Source: Lachnospiraceae bacterium MD308
GTDB lineage: Bacteria > Bacillota > Clostridia > Lachnospirales > Lachnospiraceae
Reading direction: 5' to 3'
Length of the DNA: 64,000 nt
Assembly (NCBI GenBank): GCA_000403475.2
Contig: KE159797.1
Coordinates: forward strand, 313,144 to 377,143
Shown: positions 34,933-43,738 of the stretch, in pieces
How the letters are laid out: every line of letters starts with the position of its first letter
How positions within the stretch are numbered: the first letter of the stretch is position 1
Translations under genes and position numbers: made by a program
The notes under the pieces: generated by a model
Told to the model about the DNA's origin: nothing
Databases searched by the model: none
What the model saw: the letters and a program-made list of their open reading frames with translations, nothing else

Positions 34933-35008
34933 CATTTCCCTCATCTGCTTTACTATGCGTGGTTCCGGCGACGCACAACGATTTGTAAAGCATTTTGTTA
35001 TACATAAT

Positions 35009-37669
35009 CTATTTTTTAATTTCGCTTATGATATTTTCTCTTCCCATCTTCCATGCCGGGAACATTACTGCCACTACTGCAATCACTACATTTAATACCA
35101 TAATTCCAATCAAAACCAGATTCGGGACATTGGAAGTCAGATGTAAAAATTGAAGTACATGAGCCATATAGTAATCCATCACTCTTCTAAGAACCCGATT
35201 ATAAAGCAGAAAAATGAATACATCTGCCAGCAGTCCATACAAAATACCTGTCTGCAAAATCATCTTATAAAAACCACTGTCCGTAATTCCCATTGCCCGA
35301 ATGATACCGTATTCCCTTCTTCTGGCAAGAATGGTATGATTCATACTATTCACAATATGGAACAAGCTTATAATCAGAAGAATAACGGCAATGCTTGAGA
35401 AAAATATCTGCTGTTGCCTGAGATAGTCTTTCTGTGTTTCGATTGCAGAAGTATAATCCTGCAATACTGCCTTTGGAACGTCTCGGATTACTTGCAGCAA
35501 CTGATTGCTCACGCTCTCTGAATCTGCTCCATCGGATGGTGACGCATTGATAAAACTGTAATCTGTAATTCCAAAGTTTTCTTCCATCTGCTCCCCAGTC
35601 ATAATCACACTCTGGGCATTTGTCCAGACTCCTTTATTCAAAAAATCCTTTTCCTGCGCCAATGGCCTGTTTACAATTGCTGCAATCTCAAACTCTTTTT
35701 CAATGTAGTTTTCTTCATCACTCTGAAATTTTAACAGTTCATCCATATAGTTTTCTGTCTTTGGTACACGAAGCGTAATCTTATCTCCCGGCTTCTTTCC
35801 GTAAAAATAGTAATTTCCCTGACCATCCATATTCGCTGTCCCGATCACTTGATTATTATTTTTGATTGTCTCCGGCTGAATCTCTCCCTCCAGAATAAAA
35901 TCCTGAAGTTGTTCTATCATCGCTTCATCGTAACCGTACACATTGTATTTAATGCGATAGTTTCCATCCTCCTGCTGATTGCAGATCCCATCATATCTTT
36001 GGATAAAATATGGCTCCTGATTTTGATATTTGAAATAATCACCCCAATCTTCTTCTGCCAGATATTCATTTCCAGAAAGCTTTACTTCTCCCATCGTATA
36101 CTTTGTGGCATATACATCATCTGTTTCCGGCATATTTTTAATCTTCTCTGCCACCTCCTCCGGAATCGTGTCTTTTAACGAATCAGACTTCAATGAAATA
36201 CGGTATTCCGAATCAAGCCCGTCATCCGACATCAGCGAAAGTTCTGCGTGAACCTTCAAATTCTCTACCATATAAGTAGTACACAGGAAAATACAGCCGC
36301 CGACAGACAAAGATAACAAAATTCCAATTACTTTCCGTTTATTGGCAAACATGAATTTCCGTACCACTACATTTGCCATATTCACATGGCGAAGCGCATA
36401 TATTTTTCTTCTTTTTGTAAATGAAGTATCTCCGCTCATTACCGCTTTCAGTGAATGTTTCCGAAGTGAACGGACCACAATAAAGGCAACAAATGCTAAT
36501 GAAATCAGCAAGAATATAACCCCAAATACCATTGCATCCACCGAAACAAAAAACTCTGCTGCATTTTCCCCTTCTGCCATCGTATGGTCTGCAACGGACA
36601 GGCCATTCTCTGCTCCGCCAATCCCTTTTCCGCCGAATACACCGCTGAACTTCTGATACACAAGGCTTAATATGCCATTTCCTAAGAAACACCCTAACGG
36701 ATACCCAATTAAAAATAACATCCAAAGTTCCAAAAGTAATGTGCCGCCAATCTGCGCTTCACTGATTCCTAATGTCTGCAGCATTCCGTACTCAGAAGTT
36801 CTCCTTGATACAGAAATGCTAAATACACTATATACTGCAAAAATGCTGAACAGGCATAACAGAAAGAGCATTCCGTTATAAGCCAGATTGTAGTCGCTCT
36901 GTAATTTCAAAACGATGTAAGTAAAGTTTCCTTCTTCATTGGTCAGGCCAAATTTTACGATTTCATAAATACTGCCTGGTGCTTCTCCGCCGAGCTGCCG
37001 TGTTACTTCATCATTTCCGACTACTGCTTCAGAAGATAATTTATGTTCCTGCAAAAAAGCGTCCAACTGTTTATATAATTTCCCATCTTCATGAAATCTG
37101 AGATATAAAAATGTCTGGCTGCCTCGTCCTCTAAAAGCATCGCTCACAAAAACTTCCATTTCACTGGAACTTGCCGCCCATTCGCTTTTTAAAATGCCAG
37201 TGACGATATACTCTTTTTCTCCAATGCGTAAAAAATCTCCAAGATTTCCTGAAAATCCGAGATTACTAAGTACAAATCCGTCTGCCGCAATTTCATTTTC
37301 TTTCTCCGGGAACGTTCCCTCTAACAAATCTCTGTGTGCCATCCGGCGATAAGTTTCATCGGTATGGATAAAACAAATCAAAAACTCTTCTGCCACTACA
37401 TCACGAATTTCCATCTTTCCGCACTGTTCCAGCGTGTATCCTTCCCCTTTCTCACCGCTTTCTACAGAATCGAAAAGCACCTTGTCCGTTTCTATATAAT
37501 AATGCCAGTCTCCGTAAATGTTCTTGCTGTTTGCCAGTTCACTTTTCTGACTGCTGTAAATCAAGGAAGAAATCCCTGAAAGCAATGACGCTGTTAATAG
37601 GATACTCGCAAAGATTGCCAACGTCTGGCTCTTGTAATACCGCATATATTTCCATGCCAGTTTTAACAT
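35009..37669 (-). CDS. FtsX-type ABC transporter permease
   Basis: An 886-residue permease of the MacB/FtsX family with two FtsX cores. TM1 at about 12-36 and a large extracytoplasmic domain (about 40-265) are followed by three helices with AVYSVFSISVSRRTSEYGMLQTLG, then a second domain and a final bundle with RRREYGIIRAMGITD. Such permeases extrude peptides or sense envelope damage. Its stop lies near the ATPase start (7-nt overlap). A dedicated two-component system is encoded upstream. Confidence 0.85.
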   Translation of the reverse strand: MLKLAWKYMRYYKSQTLAIFASILLTASLLSGISSLIYSSQKSELANSKNIYGDWHYYIETDKVLFDSVESGEKGEGYTLEQCGKMEIRDVVAEEFLICFIHTDETYRRMAHRDLLEGTFPEKENEIAADGFVLSNLGFSGNLGDFLRIGEKEYIVTGILKSEWAASSSEMEVFVSDAFRGRGSQTFLYLRFHEDGKLYKQLDAFLQEHKLSSEAVVGNDEVTRQLGGEAPGSIYEIVKFGLTNEEGNFTYIVLKLQSDYNLAYNGMLFLLCLFSIFAVYSVFSISVSRRTSEYGMLQTLGISEAQIGGTLLLELWMLFLIGYPLGCFLGNGILSLVYQKFSGVFGGKGIGGAENGLSVADHTMAEGENAAEFFVSVDAMVFGVIFLLISLAFVAFIVVRSLRKHSLKAVMSGDTSFTKRRKIYALRHVNMANVVVRKFMFANKRKVIGILLSLSVGGCIFLCTTYMVENLKVHAELSLMSDDGLDSEYRISLKSDSLKDTIPEEVAEKIKNMPETDDVYATKYTMGEVKLSGNEYLAEEDWGDYFKYQNQEPYFIQRYDGICNQQEDGNYRIKYNVYGYDEAMIEQLQDFILEGEIQPETIKNNNQVIGTANMDGQGNYYFYGKKPGDKITLRVPKTENYMDELLKFQSDEENYIEKEFEIAAIVNRPLAQEKDFLNKGVWTNAQSVIMTGEQMEENFGITDYSFINASPSDGADSESVSNQLLQVIRDVPKAVLQDYTSAIETQKDYLRQQQIFFSSIAVILLIISLFHIVNSMNHTILARRREYGIIRAMGITDSGFYKMILQTGILYGLLADVFIFLLYNRVLRRVMDYYMAHVLQFLHLTSNVPNLVLIGIMVLNVVIAVVAVMFPAWKMGRENIISEIKK

Positions 37670-38373
37670 ACGGCATCACCGCCTTTTGCCGGAAACCTTC
37701 TCTGTCCCGTAACAATCTGACCGTCCTCAATATGAATCACTCTGTCGCAAGTCTGTGCAATGGCTCCATTATGCGTTACCATGAGAATCGTCTGATTGTA
37801 CTTGCGGCAACTCGCTTTTAATAATCCCATAACCTCAATGGTTGTAGCTGAGTCCAGATTACCTGTCGGTTCATCGCAGAGCAGGATGCCTGGTTTATTT
37901 GCCAAGGCTCTGGCAATCGCAACTCTTTGCTGCTGACCGCCGGATAATTCGTTTGGATATTTCTTACGCTTTTCCCAAATCCCCAATTCCCGTAACAGCT
38001 CTTCAATATATTTACGGTTGATATGTTTCCCACGGTCAAATGTTACCGGTAATGCCACGTTATCATACACATTCAACACTGGCATCAAGCTGTAATTCTG
38101 GAACACAAACCCGATATTTCTTCTGCGGAAAATCGTCAGTTTTTTTCTTGACAAAGAAGCAATCTCTTTATTCTTTATGAAAATCTTTCCATTTGTTGGA
38201 TTATCCAGACCGCCAATCAAATTAAGACAGGTAGATTTACCTGACCCGGAAGTACCTACAATAGCAACAAACTCCCCTTCTTCCACTTTCAGATTGATAT
38301 TCCGTAATGCCCTTACCTGATTATCATTTTCTCCATATATTTTCTCAACATTTTCTAATTCTAAAATACTCAT
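37663..38373 (-). CDS. ABC transporter ATP-binding protein
   Basis: A 236-residue MacB-type ATPase with Walker A GTSGSGKST (about 38-46), signature LSGGQQQR and Walker [13 protein letters not shown]. The start at MSILELENVEK has a GGGGAGCGG site upstream; a longer frame would overlap the histidine kinase gene. It forms the exporter with the following permease. Confidence 0.9.
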   Translation of the reverse strand: MSILELENVEKIYGENDNQVRALRNINLKVEEGEFVAIVGTSGSGKSTCLNLIGGLDNPTNGKIFIKNKEIASLSRKKLTIFRRRNIGFVFQNYSLMPVLNVYDNVALPVTFDRGKHINRKYIEELLRELGIWEKRKKYPNELSGGQQQRVAIARALANKPGILLCDEPTGNLDSATTIEVMGLLKASCRKYNQTILMVTHNGAIAQTCDRVIHIEDGQIVTGQRRFPAKGGDAVC

Positions 38374-38446
38374 CCGCCACCGCTCCCCTTTTCTTGATAC
38401 ATACAGTATAACTGCCGTATCTTGCAATTTCTTTACAAACGGATGA

Positions 38447-39352
38447 TCAGTTCTTACAGTTTTGTAAGAACACGGAAAAGCAACTGCCTTTTCCATACTC
38501 GGAAATTGCCGTCATATATCCTTTCTCTTTTTCCAAAATCAGATTCGAAAGATACAACCCAATGCCAGAGCCCTCCATGTTCTCAACTTCCGGACTTCTA
38601 TAAAATCGTTTGAATATATCTGTCATCTCCTCCTTTCGGATACCGCGCCCATTATCTACAATCTGAATCTCTGTATATAAATCATAGCTTTTTACACGAA
38701 TGCAAATAGTTCCTCCTCTATCCGTGTACTTAACGGCATTTTCCAACAGATTTACAAATACTTCTGCCGTCCATTTTCGATTATGATACAATAATCTGTC
38801 CTCAAATGGTTCCAATGTAAAGCTGATTTCCTTTTTCTCCAGCTTCTCATAAATCGTATCTACCGCATCTAAGATCGTCTGTTTTATTCCTGTGTTTTTC
38901 CCTTCAAATCCATCAATATTTTGCTCCAGCTTCACCATCTTCGCTAAAGACTCTATAATCCAACTCAGTTTGTCAGCCTGCCGCTGCATTTTTTCAGAAA
39001 ACACAGCTTTCCGCTCCGGCGCGATTTCCTCTTTACTTAAAATTTCCGCATAAAGAGAAATATTCGCAAGGGGCGTCTTTAATTGATGGGACATATTTGA
39101 TACCAAGCTTTTAACCTGCTCTTTTTCCCGTTCCGCATTATCAGCATGATTGCCAAGCACTTCCTGTATCTGCTTGATTTTACTGACAAGGGCAGAATAT
39201 TCTCCTTCTTCCACATCAGAAGATACAATCATTTCCCGGCTTAATACACTATCCAGCAAACGGTCAATTAAGCGGTACGTTTTTCTCTTTTGATATATGC
39301 CATATCCAATCGACAAACACAAAAGAACTGCTAAAATTATCGCAATCCACAT
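38447..39352 (-). CDS. Sensor histidine kinase
   Basis: A 301-residue kinase with one N-terminal transmembrane helix (about 2-20) and almost no extracellular sensor. The dimerisation domain (NMSHQLKTPLANISLYAEIL, His about 99) and an ATPase domain with N, G1 (DNGRGI) and G2 (GSGIGLYL) boxes follow. This short BceS-like layout often senses transporter state and not ligand. The start at 39352 has GGAAGGAAT upstream and lies 2 bp after the response-regulator stop. Confidence 0.85.
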   Translation of the reverse strand: MWIAIILAVLLCLSIGYGIYQKRKTYRLIDRLLDSVLSREMIVSSDVEEGEYSALVSKIKQIQEVLGNHADNAEREKEQVKSLVSNMSHQLKTPLANISLYAEILSKEEIAPERKAVFSEKMQRQADKLSWIIESLAKMVKLEQNIDGFEGKNTGIKQTILDAVDTIYEKLEKKEISFTLEPFEDRLLYHNRKWTAEVFVNLLENAVKYTDRGGTICIRVKSYDLYTEIQIVDNGRGIRKEEMTDIFKRFYRSPEVENMEGSGIGLYLSNLILEKEKGYMTAISEYGKGSCFSVFLQNCKN

Positions 39353-39356
39353 CTTT

Positions 39357-40031
39357 TTATTCCTTCCAGATATAGCCGATCCCATGGACTGTTTGAATCC
39401 ATTTTGGTTTCGATATATCATCCTCTATCTTTGCGCGAAGCCTGCTGATATTCACAGACACCGTATTGTTATCTACATATCTCCCGTCACTGTCCCATAT
39501 CCTCTCCAAAATCTGCTCCTTCGAAAGAATATGGTTCTTATTCTCAATCAAATACAATAACAGACGGTATTCTAATTTACTAAGTGAAATTTCTTCACCT
39601 CGTTTGTATACTTTACAAGTACTCTGATCTATTTTCAAAGCTCCCGTAACAATCTTCTCAGCTTCCTCTTTTCCCTGTAAAATCCGCTTCATCCTTGCTT
39701 TCAAAACACCAAGCGAAAATGGTTTCGACAAATAATCATTTACTCCTAATTCCAGCGCTTTAATCTCATCCATTTCCGTATCACGAGCAGTCAGCATAAT
39801 AATCGGAATATTACTGTAACCCCGAACCTCCTTACAAAGTTCAAAACCTGTTCCATCCGGTAAGTTACAGTCAAGAAGAACCAGATCACAGCCGCCTTTC
39901 TCTATTTCCCGTAAACCTTCTGTTTTGGTTCCTGCCTCCAGCACATCATATCCGTCACTTGAAAAAGAGAAGGAAAGACCTTCTCTTAAATCACTGTCAT
40001 CTTCAATTATCAAAATTTTATACTTTCCCAT
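39357..40031 (-). CDS. OmpR-family response regulator
   Basis: A 224-residue regulator: receiver with IIEDDSDL, phospho-Asp in VLLDCNLPDG and Lys in YLSKPFS, and a complete C-terminal winged helix (SKLEYRLLLYLIENKNHILSKEQ to RVHGIGYIW-type end). It controls the adjacent exporter through a probable binding site in the upstream region. Transcribed from the promoter at 40086-40113. Confidence 0.9.
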   Translation of the reverse strand: MGKYKILIIEDDSDLREGLSFSFSSDGYDVLEAGTKTEGLREIEKGGCDLVLLDCNLPDGTGFELCKEVRGYSNIPIIMLTARDTEMDEIKALELGVNDYLSKPFSLGVLKARMKRILQGKEEAEKIVTGALKIDQSTCKVYKRGEEISLSKLEYRLLLYLIENKNHILSKEQILERIWDSDGRYVDNNTVSVNISRLRAKIEDDISKPKWIQTVHGIGYIWKE

Positions 40032-40085
40032 CATATATTTCCTTTATTGCTTCATACGAAATTACCGTTTTTTATTTTACATATC

Positions 40086-40113
40086 ATTATACAGTAACCG
40101 CCTTCATTGTAAA
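40086..40113 (-). promoter_or_regulatory. Promoter of response regulator/kinase/ABC operon
   Basis: On the reverse strand TTTACA (40108-40113) and TATAAT (40086-40091) are 16 bp apart. The region upstream, to about 40287, contains no gene. One frame there (MTERLIEFE, stop, then EEWAEIYWRMGTK) looks like a short remnant. Confidence 0.72.
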
Positions 40114-40287
40114 GCAAAAAGCAGGTCATTTTCAATCATCTGCTCTACAATCCGCAAATGTCTTTGTCCCCATACGCCAATAAATCTCTGCCCACTCCTC
40201 TTATTCAAATTCAATCAATCTCTCTGTCATAGTGTGTTCTCCTTTATCAACCTTATATCTATTTATTCAACCTTAGTTCTGGGATGC

Positions 40288-40635
40288 TTAACTGTGTTTG
40301 CTCCCGTATTCAATTTTTGTAGGATGTTTCACAACCTTCTCTGTAATAATCACATTTTTAATATACTGCAATGCATCATCTATCTGGGTATATGGGAAAA
40401 ACTTGTCTGGTTCCATGCCAAAAAACATCAAACCCACATTCTTAGGCTTAGTATATTCTGGCAGAGCACTAACAATGTTCATATCTTGGCACATTTCAAC
40501 AAAATCCCCTGTTTTTGATTTCTCATACAAGGAACTTTTTACCTCTAGCGCTATATACTGATCAAAGCCTATTGGATCTTCAAAGTCTCCCGCCAGTCGT
40601 TTTTCAACCAATTCATCAATTTTATTCATATCCAT
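40288..40635 (-). pseudogene. AlbA_2/RecG-like ATP-binding protein fragment
   Basis: 115 residues. The first part resembles the N-terminal AlbA_2 domain of Schlafen/RecG-like proteins: FDQYIALEVKSSLYEKSKTGDF, then NVGLMFFGMEPDKFFPYTQID. It then joins a distant piece (LQYIKNVIITEKVVKHP) normally about 80 residues further on, and ends early. The upstream and downstream genes are also remnants. Confidence 0.6.
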
Positions 40636-41296
40636 CAGTCTCTACCTCCCTCCAGTCCACTGTCTGGATTTATCTGTTTCATGTTATCAGGAAATATTGT
40701 TGTTGGTTTCCCGTCAGAGTCCACGAATATTCCTATTCTAATTCCATTATATTCACCAAATTTCATATTCCCTATACCAGCTCCCTTATTAGCAATGTAT
40801 GTCCCCGCATTTCTTATATCATTATCTGAATATCCAATCCTTACTCCATTTTGATATATTTTCAAAATTGTATTGTATCGCTTACTGTAAATATACCATC
40901 CTCCGCCAATTCCTGTAATGACTTTAGCGACATTTTCCCGCTTTCCTCAGTCTTATACAGTTTCCTCAGCTTTTCATCCGTATCGATGACTCCGCTCTGT
41001 ATTAGCGCCAGCCTTGCCTCCCCATCCTTTTTCCCGCCAAAATAACGTATCTAATCCGATTTCTCCATACCAAGGATGATATTGATCTTATCACTCTGGT
41101 GATCCAGCGCCCACTCAGCCTCGACCTCATCAAGCGCCTGCTCACGAAGCCTCGCCAGCTCCTCCTTACTCATACCAAGTACGCTGTCATCCTTGACCGC
41201 CTCCATAACACAATGGCAGTTAATACTCTCTTCCGCCGGAAGGCAGGTGTCTCTCGGAACCTTTGGCCGGTAAGTTTCACCGTTCTTTCCTTTCAT
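40635..41296 (-). pseudogene. Phage head protein / EndoU nuclease remnants
   Basis: Three consecutive pieces resemble one phage Mu gpF-like head protein with a C-terminal EndoU domain. 41296-41054: SINCHCVMEAV and MSKEELARLREQALDEVEAEW. A TAG at 41051-41053 interrupts the frame, which then reads through YFGGKKDGEARLALIQSGVI to about 40867. 40865-40635: NDIRNAGTYIANKG and NGIRIGIFVDSDGKPTTIFPD, like an EndoU C-terminus. Deletions and a stop make the product non-functional. Phage origin is inferred from the families. Confidence 0.6.
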
Positions 41297-41360
41297 GACG
41301 GCAAACGCTCAACCCCCTTGAAAATAAAGGCTTTTTCCGTTTGTCGTTATTATACCGTAA

Positions 41361-41552
41361 CGGCACTCCCACGCCAGTATGCTGATAAACCCAGGATTCC
41401 CCGCACTGGAGATTGCGAATCGACTGGGGCATGAATCCGTGAAGACCACATTGGACACCTATTCCCACCTTTACCCTGACAAAGACCAACAGCTGGCCGA
41501 TCGGCTGAATCAGTTCCGGCTTGAGGACCCAGGGGAAAAAGAAACCCCTTGA
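41361..41552 (+). pseudogene. Tyrosine integrase C-terminal remnant
   Basis: 64 residues read in frame without a start: RHSHASMLI (catalytic Arg and His), RLGHESVKTTLDTYSHLYP (His and nucleophilic Tyr), then a charged tail ending at TGA. A stop codon lies immediately upstream, so the N-terminal domains are gone. It marks a former integrated element and abuts the antitoxin RNA of module copy 2. Confidence 0.75.
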
Positions 41553-41577
41553 ACTTTTGAACTGCTTATGGTATTCT
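41549..41577 (+). promoter_or_regulatory. Promoter of antitoxin RNA, copy 2
   Basis: TTGAAC (41549-41554) and TATTCT (41572-41577) are 17 bp apart. It overlaps the last codons of the integrase remnant. Predicted start near 41584. Confidence 0.75.
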
Positions 41578-41583
41578 TTAGAT

Positions 41584-41714
41584 AGAAAGAGGCACCTGCT
41601 GGTAACAGGCGCCCCATAGGAGCCCCACTCCAAAGGTGGAGTTTCCCAAGCGGACTATTTACCTCTCAGTGAGAGGCGCCCATCCTGGTGCTAACAGGGT
41701 GGGCATTATTTTTT
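41584..41714 (+). ncRNA. Antisense antitoxin RNA, copy 2
   Basis: An RNA of about 130 nt ending at a terminator that lies opposite the toxin stop codon. It shares with copy 1 the CTCCAAA-x-GTGGAG hairpin, the CCTCTCAGTGAGAGG hairpin, and the terminator stem. The 5' hairpin differs in sequence but keeps its fold. Overlap with the toxin mRNA is again at the convergent 3' end. Confidence 0.75.
41585..41612 (-). terminator. Terminator of toxin mRNA, copy 2
   Basis: On the reverse strand GGCGCCTG and CAGGTGCC form a stem followed by a T-rich stretch (TCTTTCT). The toxin mRNA copy 2 would run from about 41910 to here. Confidence 0.6.
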
Positions 41715-41715
41715 T
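41678..41715 (+). terminator. Terminator of antitoxin RNA, copy 2
   Basis: GCCCATCCTG (41678-41687) pairs with CAGGGTGGGC (41695-41704) with one G-U pair, followed by ATTATTTTTTT. It is the direct equivalent of the copy 1 hairpin at 735-761. Confidence 0.8.
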
Positions 41716-41831
41716 CGCTTGTGATCCTTGTCTCTGTCGAGAAAGGCAAGCAACGCTATAACAAAACTACCGAAGGCAATCAGCAAGCCGATTATCCCTA
41801 TAAATATCAAAATGATATCCGCAGCTGTCAT
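41706..41831 (-). CDS. Type I toxin-like small membrane peptide, copy 2 (holin-like toxin family)
   Basis: A 41-residue homologue of the peptide at 608-733: same MTA start, a hydrophobic span of about 26 residues, RDKD, and a Lys-rich end. GGGAGG precedes the ATG by 8 bases. It lies in mobile-element debris next to an integrase remnant. Toxicity is inferred from family architecture and from the convergent antisense RNA. Confidence 0.78.
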   Translation of the reverse strand: MTAADIILIFIGIIGLLIAFGSFVIALLAFLDRDKDHKRKK

Positions 41832-41839
41832 TGGCGCCA

Positions 41840-41885
41840 CCTCCCTTCCTATGTATTCCGGCAAGCCGGTCATTGGCTCGGGAGG
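41840..41885 (-). promoter_or_regulatory. Shine-Dalgarno-sequestering leader structure, copy 2
   Basis: On the reverse strand CCTCCC (41880-41885) can pair with GGGAGG (41840-41845), the toxin ribosome binding site. The stem encloses a CCGG-CTTG-CCGG hairpin (41858-41869). Compared with copy 1 the loop bases differ while the arms are kept, which supports the structure. Confidence 0.65.
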
Positions 41886-41916
41886 CTACCACCCCTGTCA
41901 TGGGTTCCATGAATGG

Positions 41917-41945
41917 ATTCTACCATATTCCGACAGGAATTTCAA
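41917..41945 (-). promoter_or_regulatory. Promoter of type I toxin mRNA, copy 2
   Basis: On the reverse strand TTGAAA (41940-41945) and TAGAAT (41917-41922) are 17 bp apart, the same geometry and -10 as in copy 1. Confidence 0.8.
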
Positions 41946-42021
41946 CCGTACCCGTTTCGAGGTAATAAAAGTACGAACCCATTTTCCGAGTGTCATTTTA
42001 GTGTCACGGAACAAAAAGAAA

Positions 42022-42056
42022 GACCGGAAAACCCTTATTTTAAAGGCTTTCCAGTC
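42022..42056 (-). terminator. Terminator of guaA
   Basis: On the reverse strand a stem GACTGGAAA/TTTCCGGTC with internal mismatches is followed by TTTCTTTTTG, directly after the guaA stop. Confidence 0.72.
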
Positions 42057-42066
42057 TAAATGTCCT

Positions 42067-43614
42067 CTATTCAAATTCTATCGTCCCCGGCGGCTTACTC
42101 GTCAGATCATACAGCACCCGGTTAACCCCTTTAACTTCATTGATAATCCTGCTCATCACTTTGTTAAGCACTTCATAGGGCACTTCCGCCGCCTCTGCCG
42201 TCATAAAGTCTATCGTATTCACCGCCCGCAGCGCCACCGCATAGTCATATGTCCTCTCATCGCCCATAACTCCCACGCTCTGCATGTTGGTAAGCGCCGC
42301 AAAATACTGGCCAATCCCTCTTGCCAGCCCGGCTTTCTCTATCTCTTCCCGGTAAATGGCATCGGCATCCTGCACAATCCGGACTTTCTCAGCGGTCACC
42401 TCGCCGATGATCCGGACGCCAAGCCCCGGGCCCGGGAATGGCTGGCGGTACACAAGGTACTCCGGAATCCCAAGCTCCAGCCCGGCTTTCCGCACCTCGT
42501 CTTTAAACAAATCGCGCAGCGGTTCGATGATCTCCTTAAAATCCACGTAATCTGGCAGGCCGCCTACATTGTGGTGGGATTTTATCACCGCCGACTCTCC
42601 GCCAAGGCCGCTTTCCACCACATCTGGATAGATCGTTCCCTGCACGAGGAAATCCACGGCTCCGATTTTTTTCGCCTCTTCCTCGAATACGCGGATAAAT
42701 TCCTCGCCGATGATTTTCCTCTTTTTCTCCGGCTCGCTCACGCCTGCAAGCTTATCGTAAAATCTCTGCTGGGCGTTGACGCGGATGAAGTTTAAGTCAT
42801 AGGAGCCTGACGGCCCGAAGACTGCCTCCACCTCGTCTCCCTCATTTTTGCGGAGCAGGCCGTGGTCTACGAATACGCAGGTGAGCTGTCCGCCTACTGC
42901 CTTTGACAAAAGCACTGCCGCTACTGAAGAGTCAACGCCCCCCGACAGCGCGCAGAGCACCTTGCCGCCTCCTACTCTTTCCCGAATCTGCCGGATGGAT
43001 TCTTCCACAAAAGAGTCCATCCTCCAGTCTCCGGCGCATCCGCAGATATTTCTCACGAAATTGGACAGCATCTTTGTTCCTTCTGCCGTGTGGAGCACCT
43101 CCGGATGGAACTGGATAGCGTACAGTTTTTCCTCTTCGTTTTCTGCTGCCGCCACCGGACAGTCCGCTGTATGGGCAGTGATTTCAAACCCCGAAGCTGT
43201 CTTGAATATCGAATCAAAGTGGCTCATCCAGCATGTAGTTTTTTCTTGTACATTTTCAAATATTTTTGACTGTGACTTATCTATCAACACCTCTGTCTTG
43301 CCATATTCCCTCACATCCGCGCGCGCCACAGTGCCGCCGAGCACATGCATCATAAGCTGCGCGCCGTAACACAGCCCCAATATCGGGATGCCAAGCTTAA
43401 ACAGCTCCTCAGAATATGTCGGCGCATCCGGCTCATAACAACTATTGGGGCCGCCCGTCAGGATAATTCCCTTCGGGTTCATCGCTTTAATCTTCTCTAT
43501 ATCAGTTTTGTAGGAATATATCTCGCAATATACGTTACATTCACGGACGCGTCTCGCCACAAGCTGGTTGTACTGCCCGCCAAAGTCAAGAACAATCACT
43601 AACTCTCTCTTCAC
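42067..43614 (-). CDS. guaA: GMP synthase (glutamine-hydrolysing)
   Basis: About 515 residues; converts XMP to GMP with ATP and glutamine. The N-terminal class-I amidotransferase has the nucleophile elbow GLCYGAQ and the HPE motif in QFHPEV. The ATP pyrophosphatase has the P-loop SGGVDSS, and the C-terminal dimerisation domain ends in PPGTIEFE. The chosen start is GTG at 43614, since an AGGAG site is correctly placed there and residues match the family start ([16 protein letters not shown]). No riboswitch was seen in the 125 bp upstream. Confidence 0.95.
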   Translation of the reverse strand: MKRELVIVLDFGGQYNQLVARRVRECNVYCEIYSYKTDIEKIKAMNPKGIILTGGPNSCYEPDAPTYSEELFKLGIPILGLCYGAQLMMHVLGGTVARADVREYGKTEVLIDKSQSKIFENVQEKTTCWMSHFDSIFKTASGFEITAHTADCPVAAAENEEEKLYAIQFHPEVLHTAEGTKMLSNFVRNICGCAGDWRMDSFVEESIRQIRERVGGGKVLCALSGGVDSSVAAVLLSKAVGGQLTCVFVDHGLLRKNEGDEVEAVFGPSGSYDLNFIRVNAQQRFYDKLAGVSEPEKKRKIIGEEFIRVFEEEAKKIGAVDFLVQGTIYPDVVESGLGGESAVIKSHHNVGGLPDYVDFKEIIEPLRDLFKDEVRKAGLELGIPEYLVYRQPFPGPGLGVRIIGEVTAEKVRIVQDADAIYREEIEKAGLARGIGQYFAALTNMQSVGVMGDERTYDYAVALRAVNTIDFMTAEAAEVPYEVLNKVMSRIINEVKGVNRVLYDLTSKPPGTIEFE

Positions 43615-43685
43615 CTGAAAACTCCTCTCTCCTATCTTTGGCGGCATCATCTTTCAGACACTACGCCATACTTATAATAACTCAA

Positions 43686-43712
43686 TTAAGGCGGTTAACT
43701 ATACCGCCTTAA
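43686..43712. terminator. Hairpin between aldo/keto reductase and guaA
   Basis: AATTAAGGCGGT pairs with ACCGCCTTAATT across a 7-base loop. It lies just beyond the reductase stop, with only a modest T-rich tail, so it probably limits read-through into guaA. Confidence 0.65.
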
Positions 43713-43738
43713 TTCTACGCTTTCCTATTATAACGTCA

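Noticed and set aside
36339-36725. A 128-codon reverse frame within the ABC permease
   Set aside because: It is a different frame of the same strand inside a well-supported permease and is Cys/Arg-rich, as shadow frames are.
41277-41633. Reverse-strand frame of 118 codons over the integrase remnant
   Set aside because: The forward strand reads as a clear tyrosine recombinase C-terminus here; the reverse frame has no similarity to anything I know.
41728-42795. A 355-codon forward frame through the second toxin and guaA
   Set aside because: It is antisense to two supported genes and has no recognisable domain.
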